The notes under the pieces: generated by a model | What the model saw: only the letters and a program-made list of their open reading frames with translations | Database searches by the model: none | What the model was told of the DNA's origin: nothing | Shown here: one piece after another, positions 27,654 through 36,615 of the stretch | How the letters are laid out: each line of letters begins with the position of its first letter | How positions within the stretch are numbered: position 1 is the first letter of the stretch | NCBI RefSeq assembly: GCF_002179165.1 | Contig: NZ_NFNY01000079.1 | Span: 1-56,306, forward strand | Reading direction: 5' to 3' | Origin: Campylobacter jejuni | GTDB taxonomy: Bacteria; Campylobacterota; Campylobacteria; Campylobacterales; Campylobacteraceae | Length of the DNA stretch: 56,306 nt | Position numbers and translations under genes: made by a program

Positions 27654-28564
27654 TGAATGAAGAAAATGTATCCATTCTAGGAGCTTTTTTAGAAAGAATT
27701 TCACAGTTTTTTGCTGAATTTTCTTGGCAAAGCATTAAAGAAGTGTCGCTAAATTCTATTAATACCTTTGCACAAAATTATGAAAATATCCTAAAACCCG
27801 CCCTAAATGAAACTATTTATATGAGTCTAATGGCTGTATTTTTTGGCTTTATTTTAGCCGTTATTCCTGGAATTTTACTTGCTACTTGGGATAAAAACGG
27901 AATCAAAGAAAATAAAATTGCTTATGCGATTTTAGATTTTATCACTAATATTTTGCGCGCTTTCCCATTTTTGATTCTTATTGTTATACTCTTGCCTCTT
28001 TCAAGAGTTATAGTAGGTACAAGCATAGGAACAAATGCAGCCATAGTTCCACTGGCCATTGGCATAGCTCCTTATTTGGCAAAAATGTTAGAAAGTGCTT
28101 TTAAAGAAATTGATAAAGGTGTAATAGAAGCAGCTAAAAGCTATGGTGCAAATAATTTACAAATTATTTTTAAGGTAGTTTTTAGCGAAGCCTTGCCTAA
28201 TATTATAGGCGGTATTACTCTAACTTTAATTTTTACCATAGGTTTTTCAGCTCTTGCTGGAACTGTTGGTGGTGGTGGGCTTGGAGATATAGCTATTCGT
28301 TACGGTTATGAAAGATTTAATAAGGAAGTGATGATTCAAACCGTAGTTATTTTGCTTGTTTTGGTGCAAGTAGTGCAAATTTTAGGTAATTTATTTTACA
28401 CTTGGGCTAAAAACAGCAAAAGCTTACGCATTATTGCTACTTTAATGATTTTATTTGCTATTAGTATTGCAATAAATATAAATAATGATGGAAATTTCTT
28501 TTGGCAAATGATTATTTTTATTATTCTTGCAATATGTTTTGTTTATATTTTTTTTAAAAAATAA
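27653..28564 (+). CDS. metI: Methionine ABC importer permease MetI
   Basis: This 303-aa permease starts at ATG 27653 behind GGAGGT; the in-frame ATG at 27638 lies in the ribosome-binding site. It has an N-terminal extension of about 60 residues, then five to six helices with the permease EAA-type loop (EAAKSYGANNLQIIFKVVFSEALPNI). C-terminal hydrophobic segments extend past the usual MetI end of about 217 residues, so this protein is longer than the E. coli type. It forms the methionine channel with MetN. Confidence 0.9.
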   Translation: MNEENVSILGAFLERISQFFAEFSWQSIKEVSLNSINTFAQNYENILKPALNETIYMSLMAVFFGFILAVIPGILLATWDKNGIKENKIAYAILDFITNILRAFPFLILIVILLPLSRVIVGTSIGTNAAIVPLAIGIAPYLAKMLESAFKEIDKGVIEAAKSYGANNLQIIFKVVFSEALPNIIGGITLTLIFTIGFSALAGTVGGGGLGDIAIRYGYERFNKEVMIQTVVILLVLVQVVQILGNLFYTWAKNSKSLRIIATLMILFAISIAININNDGNFFWQMIIFIILAICFVYIFFKK

Positions 28565-28580
28565 GGAGATATATCTCCTT
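28563..28580 (+). terminator. Palindrome after metI, possible terminator
   Basis: AAGGAGATATATCTCCTT is a perfect 18-bp palindrome beginning within the metI stop codon and followed by TTTAAG. The U tract is weak, so termination may be partial. Confidence 0.4.
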
Positions 28581-28606
28581 TTAAGTTATATATAAGTTTT
28601 TTTAAG

Positions 28607-28612
28607 TAAAAT
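28607..28612 (+). promoter_or_regulatory. Probable -10 box of the metQ1-3 unit
   Basis: TAAAAT follows a T-rich stretch (AGTTTTTTTAAG), a Campylobacter-type arrangement. Transcription would start near 28619, leaving a leader of about 140 nt before metQ1 that contains the Met-rich frame and the hairpin. Confidence 0.45.
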
Positions 28613-28643
28613 CTAAACCAAAAATTTAAATTAAGGATTAACC

Positions 28644-28664
28644 ATGATGTCTTCGATGCGTTAA
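28644..28664 (+). CDS. Candidate Met-rich leader peptide MMSSMR
   Basis: ATG ATG TCT TCG ATG CGT TAA encodes six residues, three of them Met, with an AAGGA ribosome-binding site 7-8 bp upstream. It sits in the leader of three methionine-binding-protein genes. Leader peptides rich in the regulated amino acid are the hallmark of attenuation control. Here the frame is short, no experimental evidence is available to me, and the role is inferred from position and content. Confidence 0.5.
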   Translation: MMSSMR

Positions 28665-28710
28665 TCTGACTATCGAAAAAAGTTTTACATACCTATTCCT
28701 GATAGTCAGA
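28665..28710 (+). promoter_or_regulatory. Leader hairpin with an overlapping alternative pairing
   Basis: TCTGACTATC (28665-28674) pairs perfectly with GATAGTCAGA (28701-28710) around a 26-nt loop. A competing pairing, TTCGAT (28652-28657, inside the Met-rich frame) with ATCGAA (28672-28677), overlaps the left arm, so the two cannot form together. A ribosome on the short frame would favour the long hairpin. No U tract follows, so any control might act through Rho or RNA stability rather than intrinsic termination. Confidence 0.5.
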
Positions 28711-28760
28711 GTGATTCTAAGATAAAGCAAGCACAAAAATGACTATATAAGGAAAACAAA

Positions 28761-29534
28761 ATGAATATTAAAAATCTACTTAAAATAAGTCTTTTAGGAC
28801 TAAGTTTAAATTTAGCATCAGCAGAAACTATAAGTGTAGCAGCGACTCCTGTCCCTCACGCTCAAATACTCGAACAAGTTAAACCGGAATTAGAAGAACA
28901 AGGCTACAAGCTTGAAATCAAAGAATTCACAGATTATGTTTTGCCTAATTTGGCAGTAGATAATGGCGAAGCAGATGCGAATTTCTTTCAACATACACCT
29001 TACTTAGAAGAATTTAACAAAAGTAAAGGAACAAAACTAAATAGTGTTGCGAAAATCCATATTGAACCTATGGCAGTTTATTCTAAAAAATATAAAAGTT
29101 TAGATGATATAAAAGAAGGTGCGATTATAGCAGTACCAAATGATCCAACAAATGAAAGCAGAGCTTTAGATATCATTGCTAAAAAAGGTTTAGTAAAATT
29201 TAAAGAAAAACCTTTAAAAACACCACTTGATATTATAGAAAATCCTAAAAAAATAAAATTTGTTGAGCTAAAAGCCGCACAACTTCCAAGAGCATTAGGA
29301 GATGTGGATTTTGCTGTAATTAATTCTAATTACGCCATTTCTGCGAATTTAAATCCAGCGCAAGATAGTGTATTTATAGAGGACAAAGAGAGTCCTTATG
29401 CAAATATACTTGTTGTTAAAACAGGACATGAAAATGATGCCAAAATTAAAGCTTTGATTAAAGCTTTACAAAGTGATAAAGTAAAGCAATTTATTTTAGA
29501 AAAATATAACGGATCAGTTTTACCTGCTTTTTAA
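28761..29534 (+). CDS. metQ: MetQ-type substrate-binding protein 1
   Basis: This 257-aa protein of the NLPA/MetQ family has a signal peptide (MNIKNLLKISLLGLSLNLASA). The mature start is ISVAATPVPHAQILEQV, and conserved stretches include DANFFQHTPYLEEF, IAVPNDPTNESRALDI and ELKAAQLPRALGDVDFAVINSNYA. No lipobox Cys is seen, so it is probably soluble in the periplasm or anchored otherwise. It delivers methionine or a related compound to MetNI and is the first of three tandem paralogues. Confidence 0.9.
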   Translation: MNIKNLLKISLLGLSLNLASAETISVAATPVPHAQILEQVKPELEEQGYKLEIKEFTDYVLPNLAVDNGEADANFFQHTPYLEEFNKSKGTKLNSVAKIHIEPMAVYSKKYKSLDDIKEGAIIAVPNDPTNESRALDIIAKKGLVKFKEKPLKTPLDIIENPKKIKFVELKAAQLPRALGDVDFAVINSNYAISANLNPAQDSVFIEDKESPYANILVVKTGHENDAKIKALIKALQSDKVKQFILEKYNGSVLPAF

Positions 29535-29580
29535 TCTTGTCCCTTTTTGGGACTTTCTTTCCATCATAAAAGGAGTTTTT

Positions 29581-30348
29581 ATGAGATTATTTAAAATTAT
29601 TTTATTTATTTGTTTTTTAAATTTATCACTCTTTGCAAAAACCATTACAATAGGGGCAACACCTGATCCTTTTGGAACTTTATTAGAATTGCTTAAAGAC
29701 GATTTTAAAAACAAAGGCTACGAGTTGAAAATTATAGAATTTTCAGATTATATACTGCCTAATAGAGCATTACAAGAAAAAGAACTTGATGCAAATTTAT
29801 ATCAACACAAACCTTTTTTGGAAGAATATAATACAAAAAAAGGTGCTAATTTAATAGCAACTACACCTGTTATTATAGCTCCAATAGGAATGTATAGTAA
29901 AAAAATCAAAAATTTAAGCGAACTAAAAGAAGGTTCTAAAATTGCTATTCCAAACGATGCAACCAATGAAAGCAGAGCTTTAGAACTTTTAGAAAAGGCT
30001 GGATTAATCCGATTAAGTCAAAATGTGCAAAAAACACTATTTGATATAAAAGAAAATCCAAAAAAAATCAAATTTACAGAACTAAAAGCCGCACAACTTC
30101 CAAGAGCGTTAGAAGATGTGGATATTGCTATAATTAATTCAAATTTTGCCCTTGGAGCTGGACTTAACCCCGCAAAAGATGCTATTTTTCGTGAAGATAA
30201 AGATAGTCCTTATGTGAATTATGTTGTAGTGCGTTTTGAAGACAAAGAAAGTGAAAAAACAAAAGTGATTGATGAAATTTTAAGAAGCGACAAATTTAAA
30301 ACCATCATCAATGAAAAATATAAAGATATATTAATCCCCGCTTTTTAA
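29581..30348 (+). CDS. MetQ-type substrate-binding protein 2
   Basis: This 255-aa paralogue of metQ1 has a signal peptide (MRLFKIILFICFLNLSLFA) and the same family stretches (DANLYQHKPFLEEY, IAIPNDATNESRALEL, ELKAAQLPRALEDVDIAIINSNFA). It lies 46 bp after metQ1 and 9 bp before metQ3. Divergence around the presumed ligand pocket (for example ATPDPFGTLLELL against AATPVPHAQILEQV) suggests a different ligand preference; that is inference. Confidence 0.88.
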   Translation: MRLFKIILFICFLNLSLFAKTITIGATPDPFGTLLELLKDDFKNKGYELKIIEFSDYILPNRALQEKELDANLYQHKPFLEEYNTKKGANLIATTPVIIAPIGMYSKKIKNLSELKEGSKIAIPNDATNESRALELLEKAGLIRLSQNVQKTLFDIKENPKKIKFTELKAAQLPRALEDVDIAIINSNFALGAGLNPAKDAIFREDKDSPYVNYVVVRFEDKESEKTKVIDEILRSDKFKTIINEKYKDILIPAF

Positions 30349-30357
30349 GGAATTTTT

Positions 30358-31134
30358 ATGAAATTAAAAAAAATATTATTAAGTATTGTTTGCATAATTA
30401 GTCTTAGTTTTGGTGCCGATAAAACCATTATTATAGGAGCAACACCTACTCCTTATGCCGAAATCTTAAATTTTGCAAAACCTATTTTTAAAGAAAAAGG
30501 TTGGAATTTACAAATCAAAGAATTTAGTGATTATAATATCCCAAATATTGTACTTAATGAAAAAGAACTTGATGCAAACTTATATCAACATCAACCCTTT
30601 TTAGAGGATTTTAACACTCACAAAGGCACAAATTTAAGCTCTTTAGGAAGCATTGTTTTAGTTCCTATGGCCATCTATTCCAATTCAATTAAAGATCTTA
30701 AAAATATTCCAAATGGAGCTAAAATCGCTATTCCAAACGATGCAACCAATGAAAGCAGAGCTTTAGATTTACTTGCTAAAGCAGATTTGATTCAATTCAA
30801 AACTCAAAACACGCTTAAAACTCCACTTGACATAAGCAAAAATCCTAAAAATCTTAAATTTATAGAACTAAAAGCCGCACAACTTCCAAGAGCGTTAAAT
30901 GATATAAATTTAGCAGTAATTACTACAAATTATGCTCTTGGGGCAGGATTAAACCCATTAAAAGATGGAATTTTTATGGAAGACAAAGATAGTTTATATG
31001 CAATAGTTTTAGCCGTAAGAAAAGGTGAAGAAAAAAACGAAAAAAGTCTTATCATTAAAGAGATCTTAACAAGTGATAAAGTCAAAAACTTCATTGATGA
31101 AAAATATCAAGGCTCGGTAATTCCAACTTTTTAA
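30358..31134 (+). CDS. MetQ-type substrate-binding protein 3
   Basis: This 258-aa third paralogue has a signal peptide (MKLKKILLSIVCIISLSFGA) and the conserved DANLYQHQPFLEDF, IAIPNDATNESRALDL and ELKAAQLPRALNDINLAVITTNYA. A strong terminator follows. The three tandem copies share short near-identical DNA blocks such as that encoding ELKAAQLPRAL, which shows they arose by duplication. Confidence 0.88.
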   Translation: MKLKKILLSIVCIISLSFGADKTIIIGATPTPYAEILNFAKPIFKEKGWNLQIKEFSDYNIPNIVLNEKELDANLYQHQPFLEDFNTHKGTNLSSLGSIVLVPMAIYSNSIKDLKNIPNGAKIAIPNDATNESRALDLLAKADLIQFKTQNTLKTPLDISKNPKNLKFIELKAAQLPRALNDINLAVITTNYALGAGLNPLKDGIFMEDKDSLYAIVLAVRKGEEKNEKSLIIKEILTSDKVKNFIDEKYQGSVIPTF

Positions 31135-31139
31135 TTAAC

Positions 31140-31162
31140 AACAAAGCCTTAAAGGCTTTGTT
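31140..31162 (+). terminator. Terminator after metQ3
   Basis: AACAAAGCCTT and AAGGCTTTGTT form an almost loopless 11-bp palindrome 6 bp after the metQ3 stop. Confidence 0.75.
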
Positions 31163-31209
31163 AAATCTGTATAAGGTAAAATACACGATATCAATAATTT
31201 AGGTCTATA

Positions 31210-31872
31210 ATGAAAGCTATATTTTTTGTATTTTTATTTTTTATCAGTTTAAGCCATGGAGCAAACTTAGAAGAAATTAAATTTGCCCTTGCTAAAGAAT
31301 TTAAAAACAATTTTCCAAAATTAATTATCACACAAATTGATCTAAAAATCACTACCTTACCTAAAGATTTTAACCAATATGAATTTATAAGAATTGCCAA
31401 TGGTCGTTTTAATCAGGCACAAGGATTCGTAAGAGCCGAATTTAAAACCCCACAAAACATACAAAAAAATGTATTCTTTCGCTATTTCATCCAAGCAAAT
31501 TTAGAAGTACTAAAAAGCGAACGCCCTATACAAAGAGGAGATAGACTTAGTGCTCTTGATTATAAAAGCATTTTAATGGATTTTGATAAAGTGCCATCTA
31601 ATGCACTAACCCCTGATGATACTAGCAATCTCATTGCAAAAAGCAACATAAATAAAAACACTATCCTAAAAGAAAATATGTTTAAAACTTTAGCTCTTAT
31701 TCGTCGTAATGATCCCATAATAGGAGTTTTAAGCGATGGAAATATCGATGTTTTGATAGAACTTACCGCATTACAAAGTGCGAATTTAGGAGAAAGGATT
31801 CGTGCTAAAAATAAAGAAGGTAAAGTAATGCAAGGCATAGTAACAGGAAAAAATAGGATAATCATACAATGA
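31210..31872 (+). CDS. flgA: FlgA, flagellar P-ring assembly chaperone
   Basis: This 220-aa periplasmic protein has a signal peptide (MKAIFFVFLFFISLSHGA) and a C-terminal SAF-type domain (VLKSERPIQRGDRLSALDYKSI; TALQSANLGERIRAKNKEGKVMQGIVTGKN). FlgA helps P-ring (FlgI) assembly around the flagellar rod. It heads a run of overlapping housekeeping genes and overlaps ubiX by 4 bp. Confidence 0.9.
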   Translation: MKAIFFVFLFFISLSHGANLEEIKFALAKEFKNNFPKLIITQIDLKITTLPKDFNQYEFIRIANGRFNQAQGFVRAEFKTPQNIQKNVFFRYFIQANLEVLKSERPIQRGDRLSALDYKSILMDFDKVPSNALTPDDTSNLIAKSNINKNTILKENMFKTLALIRRNDPIIGVLSDGNIDVLIELTALQSANLGERIRAKNKEGKVMQGIVTGKNRIIIQ

Positions 31873-32432
31873 AAATTTTATTAGGAATTTCAGGCTCAAG
31901 CAGTACTCATCTAGGACTTAAACTTTTAGAAAATTTAGAAAAAAAATGTGAGCTTTATTGCGTTATCACAGAAGGTGCAAAAATAAGCTTTGAAGCTGAA
32001 AACAAGCAAAATTTAGAAAAAATTTGCCAAGAAAAATTTCAAAATACTCATTTTTTCAATGATAAAAATTTAAGTGCAAGCGTAGCAAGCGGTTCTTTTG
32101 GTATAGAAAGGACTATTATTGCCCCCTGTTCTATTTCAAGCCTTGCTAAGATTCATGCAGGATTTGCTGATACACTTTTAATGCGTGCGTGTGCTGTGGC
32201 TTTGAAAGAAAGAAAAAAACTGATTTTAGGTGTGAGAGAAATGCCTTTTTCAACACTCAACCTCGAACAAATGACAAAGCTTAGTCAAATGGGCGTTATT
32301 ATAGCACCTCCTATAATTGCAAGCTATTCCAATGCAAAAAATTTAGAGCAAATGGAAAATTTTATCATAGGAAAATGGCTAGACCTTTTAGGAATTTCTC
32401 ACAATTTATATGAAAAATGGCAGAATTTTTAG
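31869..32432 (+). CDS. ubiX: UbiX-type flavin prenyltransferase
   Basis: This 187-aa protein has the flavin-binding start LLGISGSSSTHLGLKLLENL and the family stretches IIAPCSISSLAKIHAGFADTLLMRA and LILGVREMPFSTLNLEQM. It prenylates FMN to make the cofactor of UbiD-type decarboxylases. Epsilon-proteobacteria make menaquinone by the futalosine route, which uses a UbiD-type decarboxylase, so that pathway is the likely client. Confidence 0.9.
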   Translation: MKILLGISGSSSTHLGLKLLENLEKKCELYCVITEGAKISFEAENKQNLEKICQEKFQNTHFFNDKNLSASVASGSFGIERTIIAPCSISSLAKIHAGFADTLLMRACAVALKERKKLILGVREMPFSTLNLEQMTKLSQMGVIIAPPIIASYSNAKNLEQMENFIIGKWLDLLGISHNLYEKWQNF

Positions 32433-32471
32433 TTTAAATTTGCTATATTGTTAAAAAATTTTGGAGTAAAA

Positions 32472-32948
32472 ATGACTTGTTTATATCCAGGGACTTTTGA
32501 TCCCATTACCAATGGACATTTAGATGTTATTAAAAGAGCGTTAAAAATCTTTAATAAAGTGATTTTAGCCATTGCAAAAAGCGAGCATAAAAAGCCTTGT
32601 TTTGGCCTAGAACAAAGAAAAGAACTTGCAAAACTTGCCACTTCGAATTTTAACAATATAGAAATCATTACCTTTGACAATCTTCTTGTAGATTTAGCTA
32701 AAGAACTTAAAGTAAATACTATAGTGCGTGGACTTAGAGCAGTAAGTGATTTTGAATACGAATTGCAAATTGGCTATGCAAATCACGCCCTTTGGGAAGA
32801 ATTTGAAACCATTTATCTAATGCCAAATTTAAAAAATGCCTTTATTTCAAGCTCTATTGTTAGATCTATTGCAAGCCATGGTGGAGATGTGAGTACTTTA
32901 GTGCCTAAAGAAATTTTACCCTTTTTAAAGGATTTGCCTTGTATGTAG
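32472..32948 (+). CDS. coaD: Phosphopantetheine adenylyltransferase CoaD
   Basis: This 158-aa protein has the T/HxGH-type nucleotidyltransferase motif in YPGTFDPITNGHLDVIKRA (about 5-23), VRGLRAVSDFEYE and FISSSIVRSIASHGGDVS. It makes dephospho-CoA from phosphopantetheine and ATP. The start ATG 32472 follows TTGGAG; the in-frame upstream TTG at 32448 is rejected. It overlaps tmk by 10 bp. Confidence 0.94.
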   Translation: MTCLYPGTFDPITNGHLDVIKRALKIFNKVILAIAKSEHKKPCFGLEQRKELAKLATSNFNNIEIITFDNLLVDLAKELKVNTIVRGLRAVSDFEYELQIGYANHALWEEFETIYLMPNLKNAFISSSIVRSIASHGGDVSTLVPKEILPFLKDLPCM

Positions 32949-33517
32949 TTTTTGAAGGAGTTGATTGTGTAGGAAAAAGCACTCAAATTTCACTTTTAAA
33001 AGAATGTTTTAAAGAGGCTATTTTTACCGCAGAACCTGGTGGAACAAAGCTAGGAAGTCATCTAAGAGAACTTTTACTTCATAAGCCTTATAGACTCGAT
33101 AAAAGAGCTGAACTCTTGCTTTTTTTAGCCGATCGCACGCAACATTATGAAGAAATTATAAAACCTAATAAAAATAAACTTATTATCAGTGATAGAAGTT
33201 TTATTTCAGGTATGGCTTATGCAAAAGATTTTGAAAGCGAATTGCTTTTTAAGCTAAACGCCTTTGCTTTAAATGATTTTTTTCCGCATAAAGTCATTTT
33301 TTTAAAAGGCGATAAAGAATTAATCAAAGAACGCCTAAGCCAAAAAGAACAAGACAGCATAGAAAAACGCGGAATTGATTATTTTTTAGCAGTGCAGGAT
33401 AAACTTGAAAATGCGCTAAATTTTTTAAAAGAAAAAATTGATTTTGACTTTTTAATCTTAAATGCAAGAGACACAAAAGAAAATTTACATCAAAAAATAA
33501 AGGAATTTCTACTATGA
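32939..33517 (+). CDS. tmk: Thymidylate kinase
   Basis: This 192-aa protein has the P-loop FEGVDCVGKSTQ (about 5-16), TAEPGGTKLGSHLRELLL and the lid region ISDRSFISGMAYA. It phosphorylates dTMP to dTDP. It uses TTG as start at 32939, overlapping coaD. The DRS motif and short length fit bacterial Tmk. Confidence 0.93.
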   Translation: MYVVFEGVDCVGKSTQISLLKECFKEAIFTAEPGGTKLGSHLRELLLHKPYRLDKRAELLLFLADRTQHYEEIIKPNKNKLIISDRSFISGMAYAKDFESELLFKLNAFALNDFFPHKVIFLKGDKELIKERLSQKEQDSIEKRGIDYFLAVQDKLENALNFLKEKIDFDFLILNARDTKENLHQKIKEFLL

Positions 33518-34740
33518 TAAATGCCTTAAAAGGAATGAAAGATTTATTAGATAAAGACGCATATTATTATGAAAAAGTGATTAAAACTTGCGAAGAAGTA
33601 GCTAGAAACTACGGTTTTAATTTTATCAATACTCCACATCTAGAACAGAGTGTGCTTTTTAAAAGAAGTGTCGGAGAAAGTTCTGATATAGTTGGAAAAG
33701 AAATGTATGAATTTATTGATAAAGGACAAAATCAAGTTTGTATGCGTCCTGAAGGCACAGCCGGAGTCGTGCGTGCCTATATAGAAAAAAAACTGGATAA
33801 AATCAATGGAGCAAAGCGTTGGTTTTATCATGGCTCAATGTTTCGCTATGAAAGACCGCAAAAAGGGCGTTTGAGAGAATTTCATCAATTTGGCGTTGAA
33901 AGCTTTGGAAACAAAAGTGTTTATGAAGATGCAAGTATTATTTTAATGCTTGTAGAAATTTTTACCCGCCTTGAAATTAAATTTAAACTTGTTATCAACT
34001 CCTTAGGCTGCACAGAATGTATGCCAAAATACCGCGAAAATTTGGTGCAATTTTTAGACACACAAAGTGGATTTTGCGAAGATTGCTTGCGTAGAAAAAA
34101 CTTAAATCCTATTCGCGTTTTAGATTGCAAAAACGAGCATTGTCAAAATTTACTCCAAAATGCACCACTTTTAGAACAAAATTTATGCCAAAATTGTCAA
34201 AAAGATTTTAAAACCCTACAAAACATTTTGAAAGAAAATGAAGTGGAATTTGAAGTGGATTCTAAATTGGTGCGTGGGCTTGATTACTACTCCAAAACAG
34301 CTTTTGAATTTATAAGTGATGAAATTGGTGCAAAAGCTGCCATTGCTGGCGGTGGAAGGTATGATAGGCTCATAGAATATTTAGGTGGAAAAAGCGGTTT
34401 TGGTGTCGGCTTTGCTATGGGCGTAGAAAGAATAATGGCGATTTTAGAACAAAAAGAAGAACTTAATAAAAGAGAGGGAATTTATCTTTGCACTTTAGAT
34501 GAAATTTACACTGATAAACTTTTAAAAATCGCTACAAATTTAAGAAAAAAATACAAAGTTATTTTAAATTACGAAGCTAAAAAACTTGCCAAACACTTAG
34601 AAAATGCTGATAAAATAGGTGCTGAAATTTTTCTTTGTATGGGGGAAAATGAGGCAAAAAACCAAAGTTTGTTTTATAAAAATTTAGAAAATAAAAACGA
34701 AAAAATCATTAAAATTTCAAATTTGGAGCAAGATTTATGA
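33514..34740 (+). CDS. hisS: Histidyl-tRNA synthetase
   Basis: This 408-aa class II synthetase has motif 2 GSMFRYERPQKGRLREFHQFG (about 109-129), the histidine A motif LVRGLDYYSKTAFEF and motif 3 GFAMGVERI. It carries a Cys cluster (CEDCLRR...CQNCQ, about 190-231), likely a zinc site, as seen in related epsilon-proteobacteria. Its ATG overlaps the tmk stop by 4 bp. Confidence 0.96.
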   Translation: MINALKGMKDLLDKDAYYYEKVIKTCEEVARNYGFNFINTPHLEQSVLFKRSVGESSDIVGKEMYEFIDKGQNQVCMRPEGTAGVVRAYIEKKLDKINGAKRWFYHGSMFRYERPQKGRLREFHQFGVESFGNKSVYEDASIILMLVEIFTRLEIKFKLVINSLGCTECMPKYRENLVQFLDTQSGFCEDCLRRKNLNPIRVLDCKNEHCQNLLQNAPLLEQNLCQNCQKDFKTLQNILKENEVEFEVDSKLVRGLDYYSKTAFEFISDEIGAKAAIAGGGRYDRLIEYLGGKSGFGVGFAMGVERIMAILEQKEELNKREGIYLCTLDEIYTDKLLKIATNLRKKYKVILNYEAKKLAKHLENADKIGAEIFLCMGENEAKNQSLFYKNLENKNEKIIKISNLEQDL

Positions 34741-36581
34741 TGAATTATGGCATTGATATTTGGGGGAATGATAACTTTATTATCAAAAATGGTAAAGTTT
34801 GCATTAATTATGAAAAAAAACCCGCCATTATTGATATAGTTAAAGCCTTAAGAGATGACGGCTATAAAGGGCCTTTGCTTTTAAGATTCCCGCATTTAAT
34901 CCAAAAGCAAATTGAAAATATTTATGGTAGTTTTAATAATGCTAAAAAAGAATTTGATTACAAAGGTAAATTTAATGCGGTTTATCCTTTAAAAGTCAAT
35001 CAATATCCTGGTTTTGTAAAAAATCTTGTAAAACTTGGAAAAGATTATAATTACGGCCTTGAGGCAGGATCAAAAGCAGAACTTTTACTGGCTATGGCTT
35101 ACAATAACGAAAACGCTCCAATCACCGTAAATGGTTTTAAAGATAGAGAACTCATCAATATAGGCTTTATCGCCGCTGAAATGGGACATAACATCACTTT
35201 AACCATAGAAGGACTTAACGAACTTGAAGCTATTATTGACATTTCCAAAGAACGATTTAAACCTAAGCCAAATATAGGACTTCGCGTGCGTCTTCATTCT
35301 GCAGGAGTAGGAATTTGGGCTAAAAGCGGTGGAATTAATTCTAAATTTGGACTGACCTCAACAGAACTCATCGAGGCTGTAAATTTGCTAAAAACCAATA
35401 AACTTTTAGAACAATTTACTATGATACATTTTCATCTAGGCTCACAAATTACTGAAATTCATCCACTAAAAAAAGCTTTAAATGAAGCCGGTAATATTTA
35501 TACAGAGCTTAGAAAAATGGGTGCAAAAAATCTAAAAGCTATTAATCTTGGTGGTGGTTTAGCTGTAGAATACTCACAATTTAAAAACGAAAAAAGTAGA
35601 AATTACACTCTAAGAGAATACGCAAATGATGTAGTTTTTATCCTAAAAAATATCGCTGAACAAAAAAAAGATCTTGAGCCTGATATTTTTATAGAAAGTG
35701 GGCGTTTCGTAGCGGCTAACCATGCAGTTTTAATCGCTCCTGTTTTAGAGCTTTTTTCTCAAGAATACACCGAAAGCAAACTTATACTTAAAAAGCAAAA
35801 CCCAAAACTTATTGATGAGCTTTACGATCTTTATAAAAGCATAAAACCCTCAAATGCCTTAGAATATTTACACGATAGCATTGACCATTTAGAAAGCATT
35901 TTAACCCTTTTTGATTTAGGCTATGTGGATTTAGAAGATAGGTCAAATGCTGAAATTCTAACGCATTTAATCACAAAAAAAGCTATTTTGCTTTTAGGAG
36001 ATAAACAAAACCCTGCGGATTTACTTGCCATACAAGATGAAGTGCAAGAAAGATATTTAGTTAATTTTTCTCTTTTTCAAAGTATGCCTGATTTTTGGGG
36101 CTTGGAACAAAATTTTCCTATTATGCCACTTGATCGCCTTGATGAAGAACCAACAAGAAGTGCAAGTATTTGGGATATCACTTGTGATAGCGATGGTGAA
36201 ATTTCGTATTCTAAAAATAATCCTTTATTCTTACATGATGTTGATGTGGAAAAAGAAAATTATTTTCTAGGCTTTTTTCTTGTAGGTGCATATCAAGAAG
36301 TGCTTGGAATGAAACATAATCTTTTTACTCATCCAACCGAAGCAACGATTAGCATTAACGAAAAAGGCTATGGGATTGAAGGCATTATAGAAGCTCAGTC
36401 TATACTTGATGCACTTGAAGATTTAGACTATGATATACACGCGATTATGGATATTTTAAATGAAAGAATTTCAAATTCAAATTTAGTCAATGAAAAGCAG
36501 AAAAAACATATTTTAGGTGAACTTTATCTTTTCTTAAACGATAATGGATATTTAAAAAGCATAGGTGGAAAAGAAAATTAA
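34737..36581 (+). CDS. speA: Biosynthetic arginine decarboxylase SpeA
   Basis: This 614-aa PLP enzyme has the PLP-lysine region in FNAVYPLKVNQYPGFVKNL (about 80-98), the conserved FHLGSQI and GGGLAVEYS stretches, and a C-terminal Cys-containing WDITCDSDGE active-site motif. It turns arginine to agmatine for polyamine synthesis. It ends the flgA-speA run and is followed by a terminator. The start is ATG 34737 or the next ATG. Confidence 0.94.
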   Translation: MMNYGIDIWGNDNFIIKNGKVCINYEKKPAIIDIVKALRDDGYKGPLLLRFPHLIQKQIENIYGSFNNAKKEFDYKGKFNAVYPLKVNQYPGFVKNLVKLGKDYNYGLEAGSKAELLLAMAYNNENAPITVNGFKDRELINIGFIAAEMGHNITLTIEGLNELEAIIDISKERFKPKPNIGLRVRLHSAGVGIWAKSGGINSKFGLTSTELIEAVNLLKTNKLLEQFTMIHFHLGSQITEIHPLKKALNEAGNIYTELRKMGAKNLKAINLGGGLAVEYSQFKNEKSRNYTLREYANDVVFILKNIAEQKKDLEPDIFIESGRFVAANHAVLIAPVLELFSQEYTESKLILKKQNPKLIDELYDLYKSIKPSNALEYLHDSIDHLESILTLFDLGYVDLEDRSNAEILTHLITKKAILLLGDKQNPADLLAIQDEVQERYLVNFSLFQSMPDFWGLEQNFPIMPLDRLDEEPTRSASIWDITCDSDGEISYSKNNPLFLHDVDVEKENYFLGFFLVGAYQEVLGMKHNLFTHPTEATISINEKGYGIEGIIEAQSILDALEDLDYDIHAIMDILNERISNSNLVNEKQKKHILGELYLFLNDNGYLKSIGGKEN

Positions 36582-36590
36582 AAAGTTGAT

Positions 36591-36611
36591 AAAGGCAGAT
36601 TTTCTGCCTTT
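36591..36611. terminator. Bidirectional terminator after speA
   Basis: AAAGGCAGA and TCTGCCTTT form a perfect 9-bp stem with a TTT loop, 10 bp after the speA stop. The convergent minus-strand locus ends just beyond it. Confidence 0.8.
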
Positions 36612-36615
36612 GTTA

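Noticed and set aside
28665..28710. Intrinsic terminator upstream of metQ1
   Set aside because: The stem is good but the loop is 26 nt and no T run follows, so simple intrinsic termination is unlikely.
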